Source of the DNA: JBDRHL01 sp043816955
Lineage (GTDB): Bacteria; Planctomycetota; Phycisphaerae; Sedimentisphaerales; CAYZTY01
Length of the DNA stretch: 40,247 nucleotides
Assembly: GCA_043816955.1 (NCBI GenBank)
Contig: JBDRHL010000169.1
Location: forward strand, 1-40,247
Direction: 5' to 3'
The stretch's first letter is position 1. Every line of letters begins with the position of its first letter. The position numbers and the translations under genes are program-made. This document shows positions 17,098 to 26,190 of this stretch, piece after piece. Below the pieces are notes generated by a model that saw only the letters and a program-made list of their open reading frames with translations, did no database searches and was not told the DNA's origin.

Positions 17098-17247
17098 TGT
17101 GTGTTCCTAAATATAATCGAATAATGATACCTTCAAACATCAGAACCGCAATAGTATAGATTCGCTTTTTATTACGTTGGACTTTAATTTCTCTGGTCAA
17201 TGGCTTATGATATAGTCAATAAAGTTTCAGTTAAGTGGAGAAAAAAC

Positions 17248-17595
17248 ATGGTTGATACAGTGGCAGAGGCGATCCGGACGGCGGTTGCGGATCAACTGAT
17301 CGGGGACCCGGTCTGGGCGATTGTAGGATTGGTCGGGCAATTTATATTTGGCGCCCGTTTTATAATTCAATGGATAGTCAGTGAGTATAAGAAGAAGTCT
17401 CATATTCCGACGACATTCTGGTTTATCTCTCTTGCCGGGAGCTTGATTCTGCTTGCTTATTCGGTTCATTTGAGGAATCCGATATTTGTGTTGGGATTTT
17501 CGCTGAACACGGTTATTTATATTAGGAATATTCACCTGATTTTCAGATACTCCAAAACAGGAGAAGTTAGACCAATCAAGAATAAGGAAGATTGA
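17248..17595 (+). CDS. Stand-alone lipid-A-disaccharide synthase N-terminal-like (LAB_N) membrane protein
   Basis: From ATG 17248, chosen because GGAG at 17237-17240 is 7 bases before it, the product has 115 residues. The series GQFIFGARFIIQWIVSE, then FWFISLAGSLILLAY and VIYIRNIHLI, matches the LAB_N domain (PF07578), here with three hydrophobic helices. In some bacteria this domain is fused to LpxB; alone it is a small membrane protein of unproved function, often near glycosyltransferases or lipid-carrier genes. It is followed 30 bases later by the nitroreductase/DJ-1 gene on the same strand. Confidence 0.85.
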   Translation: MVDTVAEAIRTAVADQLIGDPVWAIVGLVGQFIFGARFIIQWIVSEYKKKSHIPTTFWFISLAGSLILLAYSVHLRNPIFVLGFSLNTVIYIRNIHLIFRYSKTGEVRPIKNKED

Positions 17596-17625
17596 AAAGT
17601 CTAAATAAGGCCGGGAGGGCATATC

Positions 17626-18954
17626 ATGAAACGAATAAACCGGTTACTGATTTGGGTGGTACTTTGTACCTTGGGAGTCTTTGCACAAGAAACCAAGAAG
17701 GTTTCGAAGGGGACAATGCTGACTAAGTTGAAGCTTCCGATTCCTGTTGTTCAGGGCACGACGAGTTTCGAAGCGATTCTTGTAAGCCGGCCGGTGGCCC
17801 AGAAGTTCATGCCGGACGAGCTTACGCTGGCTCAGATTTCTCAACTTGCATGGGCAGGGCAGGGAATCATTGAGCGAAACAAGATGATTCGCACGACGTC
17901 ATCAGTGGACGATGTTTATCCTATAAGCGTTTATTTTGCGATTCGAGGTGGTGTTTATGTTTATGATCCGAACGAACATGTTCTGGAAAAGGTGGTGATC
18001 GGCAATGTCCTGAGCGGGCTATCGTCGGCGTGTTCCAATCAGGTGATTATCAAGGAGGCTCCATGTACTGTGATTATTGCCGGGGAGCCGAAAAAGATTT
18101 TGGCAAAATACGGCCCTGAGGGACGTCGGATGTTTGTTCTGGAAGGTGGCGCAGTTGCACAGAATATTCAGTTGCAGGCGATAAGCCTTGGGCTTGCATC
18201 GGTACCGATCTGGAACTTTGATTCTCGATCCGTGGCGGGTATCTGCCGATTTAGACCTGGGCAGGAGGTGCTGCAGATAATAGCTGTGGGTTATCCTCAG
18301 GGTGGAACGTCGATAAAAGCACCGGAGCTGCAAAAAGAGTTTCTGGATTTTTCCAAAGGCAAGGCGAAGAAGATTCTATTCATTATTTCACCACAGGGTT
18401 TTCGCAGTGATGAATTCTTTGATATTCGGGATGTTTTGCTGGCAATGGGAAGTGAAGTATATGTGAGCAGTTCAAAACTGGGGACAATTCGTGATACTAA
18501 GGGGGGCAGCCAGGTAGAGCCAACGGTTCTTATCAATGAGCTGGTCGTGCAGGATTACGACGCGGTAGTATTGGTGAGCGGGATTGCTTCGGACCGTTAT
18601 CCGTTTGATCCGATGCTGCTGGATATTGTACAAGAGGCGGTAAGAAAGAAACTTGTCGTTGGGGCGATTGGTCTGACTCCCGAAGTTCTGGCAAAAGCAG
18701 GAGTACTTGAAGGTCGCCGAGCAACAAGCGATATATCGAGGCGAAGCAAATTGCTCAAGGCAGGTGCAGACTATACAGGAGCGTATGTTGAGCGTGATGA
18801 TCTGATAATTACGGCGCAATATTCACGAGCGGCGGGAGAATTCGCTAGGGCGATAGGTGACGCCCTTTTACGTCGCGAGGCGGCAAGTGAAGAAGGGACA
18901 ACCTTTCGCAGACGGCCCGGCCGATTGCTGCGCCGCAGCGGCAAAAGCGAGTAA
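17626..18954 (+). CDS. Exported SagB-type nitroreductase fused to a DJ-1/PfpI domain lacking its cysteine
   Basis: GGGAGG at 17613-17618 is 7 bases before the ATG. The 442-residue protein starts with a signal peptide (LLIWVVLCTLGVFA). Residues about 40-225 form a SagB/ThcOx-like nitroreductase domain: SRPVAQKFMPDELTLAQISQ, LAWAGQGI, APCTVIIAGEP, and EGGAVAQNIQLQAISLGLA. Residues about 240-415 form a DJ-1/PfpI domain with the acidic residue in GFRSDEF and the tail AKAGVLEGRRAT. The position of the nucleophile, normally Cys in an AICHG-like turn, is Gly in GAIGLTPEVLA (codon 18670-18672), so protease or deglycase chemistry is not expected. The C-terminus is Arg-rich. The domain calls are clear; the joint function is unknown. 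It may reduce a flavin-accessible envelope substrate, with the DJ-1 domain binding a ligand. Confidence 0.78.
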   Translation: MKRINRLLIWVVLCTLGVFAQETKKVSKGTMLTKLKLPIPVVQGTTSFEAILVSRPVAQKFMPDELTLAQISQLAWAGQGIIERNKMIRTTSSVDDVYPISVYFAIRGGVYVYDPNEHVLEKVVIGNVLSGLSSACSNQVIIKEAPCTVIIAGEPKKILAKYGPEGRRMFVLEGGAVAQNIQLQAISLGLASVPIWNFDSRSVAGICRFRPGQEVLQIIAVGYPQGGTSIKAPELQKEFLDFSKGKAKKILFIISPQGFRSDEFFDIRDVLLAMGSEVYVSSSKLGTIRDTKGGSQVEPTVLINELVVQDYDAVVLVSGIASDRYPFDPMLLDIVQEAVRKKLVVGAIGLTPEVLAKAGVLEGRRATSDISRRSKLLKAGADYTGAYVERDDLIITAQYSRAAGEFARAIGDALLRREAASEEGTTFRRRPGRLLRRSGKSE

Positions 18955-18964
18955 AATTAAATTG

Positions 18965-19936
18965 CTAAGAGCACTGAGAAGCCTCAGCGAAGACACTGAG
19001 CTTTGGATTATACTGCTGCAGATAGTATAATGAATAACTTCTTCTGAAGACAGACAGGGGCAGGAGAAGAACATGTAATATATATGCTGCTGCGAATCCA
19101 AATACCGGGATTACTGCCAGACAGGCTACTATGCCGCATGTGAGACAAAAGAAAACACAACACACTGCCGAGGCTATAGCGCCAAGACATAGGGCAATCA
19201 GCAACTGGAACAGCAGATAGGTCATGAATTTATTCTTGTTTTGCCTGAGAAGAGGCCAGAACTGCTCCCATGCCCCTGTACATGTCACGTTACTGATGTA
19301 CATGATCGGAACCACGAAGTCACAGGTAAACACATTGATGAGGGAAAAGGCAACTATGATAAAAGCGGCGAGTACGGACAGCAGGAATATGAGTGCTATG
19401 CCTGGTGCGACAAAAGGTGTGTTGGTTTTTGTAATAACAAGGATGACCAGAAGTATAAGAGCAGAGAGGATGCAAACAGATACGGTGAATATCACCATGA
19501 TCGCCAGTCTGAAGAAGAATAAGCTGTTGGCATGGGAGCGGAATTTCGCCCAGGGGAATTTTACATAGGCCTTGTTCTGAGCGACGCAGTCGAGAAACAT
19601 GAATCTGCCTCTGCTGTTGAGCCACAATAAGAGCACTTTCATAGCGATGAGAAACAAGACAACCACGACAGCTGCGATTATGAGCCAAGATAAGTGAGCC
19701 ATGATGAATTCCCTGATGTCAGATAATCGGTGCGGGTCGGAATTTCCTTGTCTGTAGCGTAAGATGTCGGGAAAGCTGAGATTGCTTCCTGTTTGTCCCA
19801 GTGCAGAGAGCCAGGCGCAAAAGCCGATTGTAAACCATCTTCCAAGGTCGAATGGTTGAAAAAGCATCTGTTTTGCACGTTCGATTGCTGGTGAAAGAGG
19901 TTTTATCAGGCTTACAGGTTTTATATCGGGCTTCAA
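18965..19936 (-). CDS. Polytopic membrane protein (DUF7544/DUF4013-like), function unknown
   Basis: The preferred start is TTG 19936: GGAGG (complement of 19946-19950) is 9 bases before it, and the codon forms a TTGA overlap with the previous stop. An ATG at 19966 without a good ribosome site is the alternative. The 323-residue protein has about six long hydrophobic segments, after an amphipathic opening with IERAKQMLFQPFDLGRW that recurs in planctomycete membrane proteins. The repeated Phe/Leu/Val helices and paired loops resemble the glycerophosphodiesterase membrane-domain-like families. No catalytic motif is visible. It is the last gene of the nadE-hisH-hisF operon. Confidence 0.65.
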   Translation of the reverse strand: MKPDIKPVSLIKPLSPAIERAKQMLFQPFDLGRWFTIGFCAWLSALGQTGSNLSFPDILRYRQGNSDPHRLSDIREFIMAHLSWLIIAAVVVVLFLIAMKVLLLWLNSRGRFMFLDCVAQNKAYVKFPWAKFRSHANSLFFFRLAIMVIFTVSVCILSALILLVILVITKTNTPFVAPGIALIFLLSVLAAFIIVAFSLINVFTCDFVVPIMYISNVTCTGAWEQFWPLLRQNKNKFMTYLLFQLLIALCLGAIASAVCCVFFCLTCGIVACLAVIPVFGFAAAYILHVLLLPLSVFRRSYSLYYLQQYNPKLSVFAEASQCS

Positions 19937-20376
19937 GCTATTTGCCCTCCAAGATAAAAAAGCCAATTTATGAGAACCGCGGTTATGATAGCTACGGTTA
20001 CAATCGAAGCCGATTTTCTAATGATGCTGGGAAGTTTCTTTGGTGCGATTTTGTATGCCCATGCATGATAGGGGATCTGCAGGAGGATATAGGCGTAGAG
20101 CACCGGGCCGATGTGATGTAGTCGGAATGCGTTATTGAAGTCTGCCTTTGACATCGCGGAGAATGATCTTGTCAAGCCGCACAAAGCGCATTTGATTCCG
20201 AAGAGATGGTTGAGCAGACAATGAACAGGCCATTTACAGCCGAACAGATAAAGGCCGATGTCATTCGGCTGAAGCAGAACCGAAGCAGCAAGAACAGTAG
20301 TGCAAACGACAATTATGATTATATGATGCACGTTTATTTCCCGGGCTGAAACAGTATCAGGTACAGCAGCTACCAT
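19933..20376 (-). CDS. DUF2752 membrane protein
   Basis: The 147-residue protein has three hydrophobic segments. Between the first two is FGIKCALCGLTRSF, which matches the DUF2752 signature G-x-x-C-P-x-C-G-x-T-R, with Ala in place of the usual Pro. The family is of unknown function and common in planctomycetes and Bacteroidota. Its ATG overlaps the hisF stop by 7 bases and its own stop overlaps the next start, so it is translationally coupled to both. Confidence 0.82.
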   Translation of the reverse strand: MVAAVPDTVSAREINVHHIIIIVVCTTVLAASVLLQPNDIGLYLFGCKWPVHCLLNHLFGIKCALCGLTRSFSAMSKADFNNAFRLHHIGPVLYAYILLQIPYHAWAYKIAPKKLPSIIRKSASIVTVAIITAVLINWLFYLGGQIA

Positions 20377-21149
20377 TTCTGTCTTATTGGTATTCCTGCG
20401 GCGATAAGTTCATCCTTTATCTGTTTGATAGTATACCGGCCGGTGTGGATCATGCTGGCGATAATTGCGGCATCGGCTTTTCCTTGCAGGAAGACGTCTG
20501 CGAGATGTTCAGGTTTTCCGGCACCTCCGCTGGCGACGACGGGAATGCCGAGGTTTTCAGCAATCATTCTGGTGAGATTGATTTCATATCCCTGCTGTGT
20601 TCCATCGGCATCGACGCTGTTTACGACGATTTCTCCTGCACCGAGGTCTTGCGCCCTTCCGGCCCATTCGAGTGCATCAAGGCCTGTTCTTTCCCTGAAG
20701 CCTTTTATGGTAATTTCATATCCACTGGGGAATCTGTGAAGGTCCCGGGTTTTTACAGGGTCCATTCCCAGAACTATACACTGTGAGCCGAATTCTTTTG
20801 CACCGGCGGCAATAATGTCCGGGTTTCGCACAGCAAGTGAATTTACGGATACTTTTTCGGCGCCTGCGAGCAGGACATCGCGCATATCATCAATCGTCTC
20901 TATTCCTCCGCCGACAGCAAATGGAATGTGAACTACCCTGGCGACTTCGCGTACCATTTGTATGTCGATGCCGCGATATTCCGCAGAGGCGGTAATATCG
21001 TAAAAGACCAGTTCGTCACAGCCTCCATCGCTGTATTCAACGGCCATTTCGACCGGGTCACCGAGATCGATATTATCCTGGAACCTGATGCCCTTTGTTA
21101 CCTTTCTGTTGTGTACGTCCAGACACGGGATAATTCGTTTGGTCAGCAT
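20370..21149 (-). CDS. hisF: Imidazole glycerol phosphate synthase subunit HisF
   Basis: The 259-residue product is a complete TIM barrel of normal family length. The opening MLTKRIIPCLDVHNRKVTKG is diagnostic. The two catalytic aspartates of HisF are at Asp11 (CLDV) and Asp130 (IVLGMD), and phosphate-binding loops are seen as AVGGGIET and VASGGAGKPEH. It uses ammonia from HisH to convert PRFAR to imidazole glycerol phosphate and AICAR in histidine synthesis. I place the start at ATG 21149, which overlaps the hisH stop; an ATG at 21161 would add four residues not seen in the family. The other his genes are not in the window. Confidence 0.95.
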   Translation of the reverse strand: MLTKRIIPCLDVHNRKVTKGIRFQDNIDLGDPVEMAVEYSDGGCDELVFYDITASAEYRGIDIQMVREVARVVHIPFAVGGGIETIDDMRDVLLAGAEKVSVNSLAVRNPDIIAAGAKEFGSQCIVLGMDPVKTRDLHRFPSGYEITIKGFRERTGLDALEWAGRAQDLGAGEIVVNSVDADGTQQGYEINLTRMIAENLGIPVVASGGAGKPEHLADVFLQGKADAAIIASMIHTGRYTIKQIKDELIAAGIPIRQKW

Positions 21150-21766
21150 TGCCCGTCCCATTTACTGAAGTTTTCAAGCAGTTTCAGCCCTATTCTGCCG
21201 GAACGTTCCGGGTGGAACTGTGTTGCGAATACGTTAGCGCGGCCGGCTGCGCTGGCAAAAACAATCCGGGCGTATTCGGTCTGGCCTGTTATGATGTCCT
21301 GCTGATCCGGGCTGGGGTAGTAGCTGTGAACGAAATAAAATTCGCTTTTGTCTTCGATGCCTGCAAAAAGCGGATGAGCTCTTTTGATCTTCACGGAATT
21401 CCAACCCATCTGTGGGATCTTACAAATGGGGTCATCTGACCTGAATCTCTTGATACAGCCGGGAAGTATCCGAATGCAATCAGTGCCGTTATTTTCTTCT
21501 GAATAGTCGAAAAGCAACTGCATACCTATGCAGATTCCGAGAAAGGGTATGCCGCTGTTTATTATCTGTCTTATGGGTTCGAGTATTTTCAGTCTGCGCA
21601 GGTTATCCATAGCTGATCCCGCTGCCCCGACACCGGGGAAAACAATCCTTTTGGCAGCCAGGATGTCCTGGGTTCTGTCGGTTATGCGCACATCAATTCC
21701 TATGTGCTCGAAGGCGAGCTTTACACTGGTAAGGTTGCCTGCCTTGTAATCAACTATGGTTATCAT
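21143..21766 (-). CDS. hisH: Imidazole glycerol phosphate synthase glutaminase subunit HisH
   Basis: The 207-residue product is a class I glutamine amidotransferase. Its catalytic triad is Cys79 in GICIGMQLL and His185/Glu187 in FHPERSG. FPGVGAAGSAM and CKIPQMGWN are further HisH marks. It supplies ammonia to HisF. The open frame extends upstream to 21859, but homology to HisH begins at ATG 21766 (MITIVDYKAGN), which forms an ATGA overlap with the nadE stop and follows a GGGAG. The order hisH-hisF with overlap keeps the two subunits coupled. Confidence 0.95.
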   Translation of the reverse strand: MITIVDYKAGNLTSVKLAFEHIGIDVRITDRTQDILAAKRIVFPGVGAAGSAMDNLRRLKILEPIRQIINSGIPFLGICIGMQLLFDYSEENNGTDCIRILPGCIKRFRSDDPICKIPQMGWNSVKIKRAHPLFAGIEDKSEFYFVHSYYPSPDQQDIITGQTEYARIVFASAAGRANVFATQFHPERSGRIGLKLLENFSKWDGQC

Positions 21767-23421
21767 GCTCCCTGGACCCGATCCGTATAGCGGTTTGTAA
21801 TGGGCAGCCTTCTGTCTTTTCCAAAGGCTTTTGGTGTGATCTTGATGCCGGGGGGGCATTGTCTTCGTTTGTATTCGTTACGGTCGACAAGGGCAATCAC
21901 ACGATTGACGACATCAGCGGGCAATCGGTCCTCGTTGACAAGCTGCTGGGCGGATTTGTCTTCTTCGACATAGCCTTTGAGAATCTTATCCAGCAGGTCA
22001 TAATCAGGCAGGGAGTCGGTGTCTTTCTGGTTGGGGCGAAGTTCGGCGGTGGGGGGTCTTTCAATCACCGTTGCGGGTATTATCTCAGAATTATTGATTT
22101 GATTTATGTGCTTTGCGAGTTTGTAAACCATGGTTTTGGGCAGATCTTTGATCACGGCAAATCCGCCTGCCGTATCACCATATAATGTTGAATATCCTAC
22201 AGCGGTTTCACTTTTGTTGCCGGTTGTAAGGACCAGATAGCCAAGCTGATTGCTTAATGACATTAAAATACTGCCGCGGATCCGGGCCTGAAGGTTTTCG
22301 TATGCGATAGAACTGTTATTCCAGGTGTCAAAGAAGCCAAGGGTTTTGTCGAAGCTGTGCAATATTTCTGTGATAGGAATTTTGTGAAATTCTATCCCCA
22401 GGTTTTGTGCCTGTCGCTGTGAGTCAGAGATAGTTTCATCGCTGTTGAATTGGGAGGGCATTGTGATTGCGACAACGTTTTCACGGCCGATTGCCTCTAC
22501 GGCAATTGCGGCTGTTACGGATGAGTCAATTCCGCCGCTGAGTCCGACAATAACCTTGGAAAAGCCGTTTTTGCGGATGTAATCAGCGGTTCCGAGGATA
22601 AGAGCGTGGTAAACTTCAGTAATAGTATCCAGCTTGGTGCAGGCGGAATTTCTGTACGCGGCATCGGGAATGTTTATTGCGAGCCTCTCAGGTCCGGCGG
22701 TTATATCAGCGACCAGCATATCTTCCTGGAAGGCCTTTGCGGAACCGACGATTTTGCCGTTGGAGTCGATGAACATGCTTCTGCCGTCAAAAACGAGTTC
22801 ATCCTGTCCGCCGACAAGATTGCAATATCCAACAGGACAGTTAAATTTCGCGGCGCATCTGCTGAGAAGGTTACTTCGCCGTGTTATTTTTCCTACATGG
22901 AATGGGGATGCCGAAATGCTCAGAATAATGTCAAAATGTGATGTGTGGCCCAGAAACTTTTCGAGCCATTCGATGTCCCATATGTCTTCGCAAATCGTCA
23001 GTGCCGCAGATACACCGTTGACGGTAATTACCAATGGATCAGTTCCCGGCAGGAAGTATCTTTTTTCATCAAAGACGGCATAATTGGGAAGCAGACATTT
23101 GCGGTATATTCCGCTGATTGCACCGTTCTGCAGAACTGCAAGAGCGTTATAACATTTGCTGTCAGCATTTTCGGGAAAGCCGATAATCATAGTAGTTCTT
23201 GTGCACCGGGCGGCGAGTTTGCTGAGGGCCTGTTGATTGTCGCTGAGAAAGCTTTTTCGCAAGAGCAGATCTTCCGGGGGATACCCGCACAAAGACATCT
23301 CGGGAAAGACCAGGAGGTCGATATTCTGCTGCAAGGCCTGTGTGTACGCCTTTAGAATTAAGGCGGTGTTGGCCTGTAGGTCACCAACCGATGCGTTAAA
23401 TTGCGCCAGCGCTATTCTCAT
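21763..23421 (-). CDS. nadE: Glutamine-dependent NAD+ synthetase
   Basis: The 552-residue enzyme has the two-domain form. Residues 1-265 are a nitrilase-type glutaminase with the triad Glu41 (FPEMS), Lys108 (RKCLLPNY) and Cys144 (TICEDIW). Residues 270-552 are the ammonia-dependent synthetase with the ATP pyrophosphatase loop SGGIDSS at 295-301, and the downstream GNKSETAVGY and TAELRPNQKDTDSLPDYDLL blocks. It amidates deamido-NAD to NAD with glutamine in the cytoplasm. It heads the minus-strand operon and overlaps hisH by 4 bases. The start ATG has only a weak ribosome site. Confidence 0.96.
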   Translation of the reverse strand: MRIALAQFNASVGDLQANTALILKAYTQALQQNIDLLVFPEMSLCGYPPEDLLLRKSFLSDNQQALSKLAARCTRTTMIIGFPENADSKCYNALAVLQNGAISGIYRKCLLPNYAVFDEKRYFLPGTDPLVITVNGVSAALTICEDIWDIEWLEKFLGHTSHFDIILSISASPFHVGKITRRSNLLSRCAAKFNCPVGYCNLVGGQDELVFDGRSMFIDSNGKIVGSAKAFQEDMLVADITAGPERLAINIPDAAYRNSACTKLDTITEVYHALILGTADYIRKNGFSKVIVGLSGGIDSSVTAAIAVEAIGRENVVAITMPSQFNSDETISDSQRQAQNLGIEFHKIPITEILHSFDKTLGFFDTWNNSSIAYENLQARIRGSILMSLSNQLGYLVLTTGNKSETAVGYSTLYGDTAGGFAVIKDLPKTMVYKLAKHINQINNSEIIPATVIERPPTAELRPNQKDTDSLPDYDLLDKILKGYVEEDKSAQQLVNEDRLPADVVNRVIALVDRNEYKRRQCPPGIKITPKAFGKDRRLPITNRYTDRVQGA

Positions 23422-23486
23422 TGCTGAATAATCTGCCCATAATAAAACGAATTAAGAACATGTCCTATCCAGATCAAAAAAACCAA

Positions 23487-23574
<88 letters not shown>

Positions 23575-23651
23575 TTTGATAGTTAAGTACTTATGTAGCA
23601 GGTAGTAATGAATCATCAAGGAAAATCAATAATGCAGTTATGTTACAAGCT

Positions 23652-24050
23652 CTATGTTTTTTTTGATAGAAGTTTTTCAACCTCTGTTAGCAAAGTGTCA
23701 GGTTCTACCGGCTTGTGGAGAAAGCCGTCCACTGGGCACCAGGAAGGATCGCCTGCTGATGATTTAAGATCGATACCGGTTTTCTCCTTAACACCTGTTA
23801 GCATTAGAATTGGCATATCTTTGAACTGGGGATCTTTTTTCAAAGCTCGGGCCATTTCAAAGCCATCCTCCCAAGTAGACATCATAACGTCCAGTACGGC
23901 CAAATCCGGTTTTTCGGATTTGATTTTTTCCATCCCTTCTGTTTTGTCAGCAGCTGTAACTACCGTGTACTGCCTGCCTTCCAAAATAACCTTCAATGAA
24001 TCTCTGATATCCTGGTCGTCATCTACAACTACAATTTTTTTGTTTGCCAT
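23652..24050 (-). CDS. Single-domain response regulator (CheY-like receiver)
   Basis: The 132-residue protein is a lone receiver domain. The acidic pocket is Asp10-Asp12, the phospho-acceptor is Asp54 in LAVLDVMM, and the switch residues are Thr85 (MLTG) and Lys113 (LHKPV). Between Thr85 and Lys113 the loop is about six residues longer than in CheY and contains GDPSWCPVDGF, a form common among receivers of deltaproteobacteria and planctomycetes. There is no output domain, so it must act by protein contact or pass the phosphate on. It lies 104 bases downstream of the FHA histidine kinase on the same strand and is its likely partner. Confidence 0.92.
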   Translation of the reverse strand: MANKKIVVVDDDQDIRDSLKVILEGRQYTVVTAADKTEGMEKIKSEKPDLAVLDVMMSTWEDGFEMARALKKDPQFKDMPILMLTGVKEKTGIDLKSSAGDPSWCPVDGFLHKPVEPDTLLTEVEKLLSKKT

Positions 24051-24154
24051 GGGTTACCTCTCAAAAATAAGAAATATTTACTGAATACAATTTATTTTTG
24101 TAAAGTTATTTTAACCGTTCGAACAATTTTACAATTCCGTTATCAAGTCAACTG

Positions 24155-25819
24155 TTAGGCTTGTATGAAACCATCTTTGGGCAGGGTGACAGTGAATTTA
24201 GTCCCTTGGCCAATCTGACTTTGTACTGATATTTTGCCGCCATGACTTTCTACTATTTGTTTTACTATCGAAAGTCCCAGTCCTGAACCGTCCTTTTCAA
24301 TCTCTCTGGCATTGCCGGCTCTATAAAACTCATCAAATATCTTGTCAACTTCATCCAGGGGTATGCCGATCCCCGTATCGATAATATCTATCTGAATATA
24401 ATCGTCGTGGCTTTTAGCTTCGAGATGAACCGTTTTTCTTTCGGGAGTATATTTTATTGCGTTAAAAAGCAGGTTCGTCAACATCTCATTAATTGAGAGT
24501 TGATTACCAACGATTTGGCCAACAGTCGGTTCAATGTTAGAAGTTACGGTTATGGCTTTATCTTCAGCCTTTCTTTCAACAGTATCCAGGGCTCGTGATA
24601 TAGCAATAGGCAAAGAGAAAGGAGCTGTTTCAAATCGGCCGCTAAGTCTCATCTGTGTCAGATTTAACAATTCGTTGACAAAATCAATGACCTGGGTGGT
24701 TCGCCTGCGTGCCCTGCCCAGATAATCAGATTGTAGTTCACTTAAAGTGTTTAGTGATTGATCAGATGCAATATGAAGGCAGCTTTTTATCGCTGTGAGA
24801 TGCCCCTTGATATCATGAGTCAGGCGGGACACATATTCGTCCTTAATCCGGTCTTTTTCTTTAAGTTGAGTGTTAGCTTCCCTAAGAGCTTTTTCCTGTT
24901 TTTGAAGCTGAGTAAAGAAAAGAGTTTTTTGCACAAAATTGATTTGCCTGGCGACTGCTTCTACGAAATCGAACATTTCTTTTGTCGATTTAGATTCAAG
25001 AATATCCATATATAGAACATCGACCATGTTCTCAAATTCATTTACGCGAGCAGCAAAAACGACATGAGGACTAGTCTCATCGATAACTGTCAATACTAAA
25101 TTCTTATCGGCTGACGGCCCACTCCTCGCCATCATAGGAGTATTTGTCGATCGAACCGCGTTAAGCACTCGATTGGAAAGATGCAGGTTGGATACCGGCA
25201 AATTCGCTGTACCTGTTAAATCCTTACCAAAATGACAGGCGAGAATATCGGGTGATTTTGGAAGCGGTTCAGAATTACCAGGCAGTCTTATGATAGCAAC
25301 GAGTGTATCCAACATTTGCGCTAAGCACGAGCATGCTTCAGAATATAATTCTGCTGGCCTGGACAATTCCAGGATATACTCTGTGAATTCATTGAGATCT
25401 TTCACCCGGCCAGGAGATAAAATTGTAGCTTGATCGGCTCTATAGCTTACAATATTTTCCTCTAAAACTTCGTCCACAATCGGGATTGTTGCACGAATTG
25501 ATGTCCCAGGAACTACATGCTGATTGGATTCCTCCGATATAGTCAGTATAAAATGTGATATGTTTATTGTCTGATGGGGTAATATTACATGGGCCTTAAC
25601 GCGCTGTCCGTCGACTATCACTCCATTACGACTGTCGAGATCTTCGATAATCCACCGCCCAAAAGGGTCCTGATAAATTCTAGCATGTAATCGCGATACA
25701 CTATCATCATCAAGGGTAACATCACAATTCAAACCTCGTCCTAATATTACCCCCCTTGGGTCAAGCAATACTTTCCTGGTCTCTGTCGGTCCGGATATGG
25801 TTAATTTTGTTTTTGCCAT
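24155..25819 (-). CDS. FHA-domain sensor histidine kinase (FHA-GAF-like-HisKA-HATPase)
   Basis: The 554-residue protein has no membrane segment and should be cytoplasmic. An FHA domain spans about residues 24-93 with the phosphothreonine-binding residues Arg28 (LGRG), Ser42 and His45 (SRLHA) and Asn65 (SRNG), so binding should be intact. Residues about 140-300 look like a GAF-type sensor domain. A coiled linker (300-328) leads to HisKA with phospho-acceptor His335 in RLTHDIKGHL. The ATPase has the N box (NEMLTNLLFNAIKYTPE), DTGIGIP (481-487) and GSGLGLSIVKQ. It is transcribed away from a Ser/Thr kinase gene, which could create its phospho-ligand, and towards the receiver gene. Confidence 0.93.
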   Translation of the reverse strand: MAKTKLTISGPTETRKVLLDPRGVILGRGLNCDVTLDDDSVSRLHARIYQDPFGRWIIEDLDSRNGVIVDGQRVKAHVILPHQTINISHFILTISEESNQHVVPGTSIRATIPIVDEVLEENIVSYRADQATILSPGRVKDLNEFTEYILELSRPAELYSEACSCLAQMLDTLVAIIRLPGNSEPLPKSPDILACHFGKDLTGTANLPVSNLHLSNRVLNAVRSTNTPMMARSGPSADKNLVLTVIDETSPHVVFAARVNEFENMVDVLYMDILESKSTKEMFDFVEAVARQINFVQKTLFFTQLQKQEKALREANTQLKEKDRIKDEYVSRLTHDIKGHLTAIKSCLHIASDQSLNTLSELQSDYLGRARRRTTQVIDFVNELLNLTQMRLSGRFETAPFSLPIAISRALDTVERKAEDKAITVTSNIEPTVGQIVGNQLSINEMLTNLLFNAIKYTPERKTVHLEAKSHDDYIQIDIIDTGIGIPLDEVDKIFDEFYRAGNAREIEKDGSGLGLSIVKQIVESHGGKISVQSQIGQGTKFTVTLPKDGFIQA

Positions 25820-25944
25820 ATTTGACCTTATTTTAACTCCGTCTTTTATTTGGAAATATTTTTTCTGATTGTCGTGATTCGCCGTGAATTTATTTCCAAA
25901 AGGGAAAATCCATCCAAAATAAGTAAGATAGGATATTCATCTGC

Positions 25945-25973
25945 AATATACCTTAAAAAACACGAATACACAA
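25945..25973 (-). promoter_or_regulatory. Candidate promoter for the FHA histidine kinase
   Basis: On the minus strand TTGTGT (25973-25968) and TATATT (25950-25945) are exactly 17 bases apart. The -10 matches the sigma70 consensus at five of six positions, the -35 at only three. It would give a leader of about 120 bases before the kinase ATG, which has AAGG a few bases upstream. Confidence 0.35.
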
Positions 25974-26056
25974 GTTTTTTGTTGTTATGCTCTTTGTTAA
26001 AGTACAACACGCTCTTTTGGTAAAGAAGGCTCACAAAATCCATATTATTAGTTCTG

Positions 26057-26088
26057 AAACCGGAGGAAGTCCGGTTTTCTGGTTTTTT
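26057..26088 (+). terminator. Rho-independent terminator-like hairpin in the kinase leader region
   Basis: AAACCGGA (26057-26064) and TCCGGTTT (26070-26077) form a perfect 8-bp stem with loop GGAAG, followed by T-rich sequence through about 26100. The orientation suits plus-strand transcription only. No gene precedes it on that strand, so it would end a small RNA or act as an attenuator ahead of the Ser/Thr kinase. Confidence 0.55.
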
Positions 26089-26190
26089 CTTTACTTTTTT
26101 ATATTTTATGAGACAATTATATTGTTTGCTTATCTGAGCGTTTACGAGAAGCGATTTAATCAGGTTTTTCTTAATTTACGAGAGCAGAGT

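Noticed and set aside
25846..26043. 65-codon minus-strand ORF in the divergent spacer
   Set aside because: No ribosome site, AT-driven composition and no recognisable motif; it overlaps likely promoter sequence of the histidine kinase.
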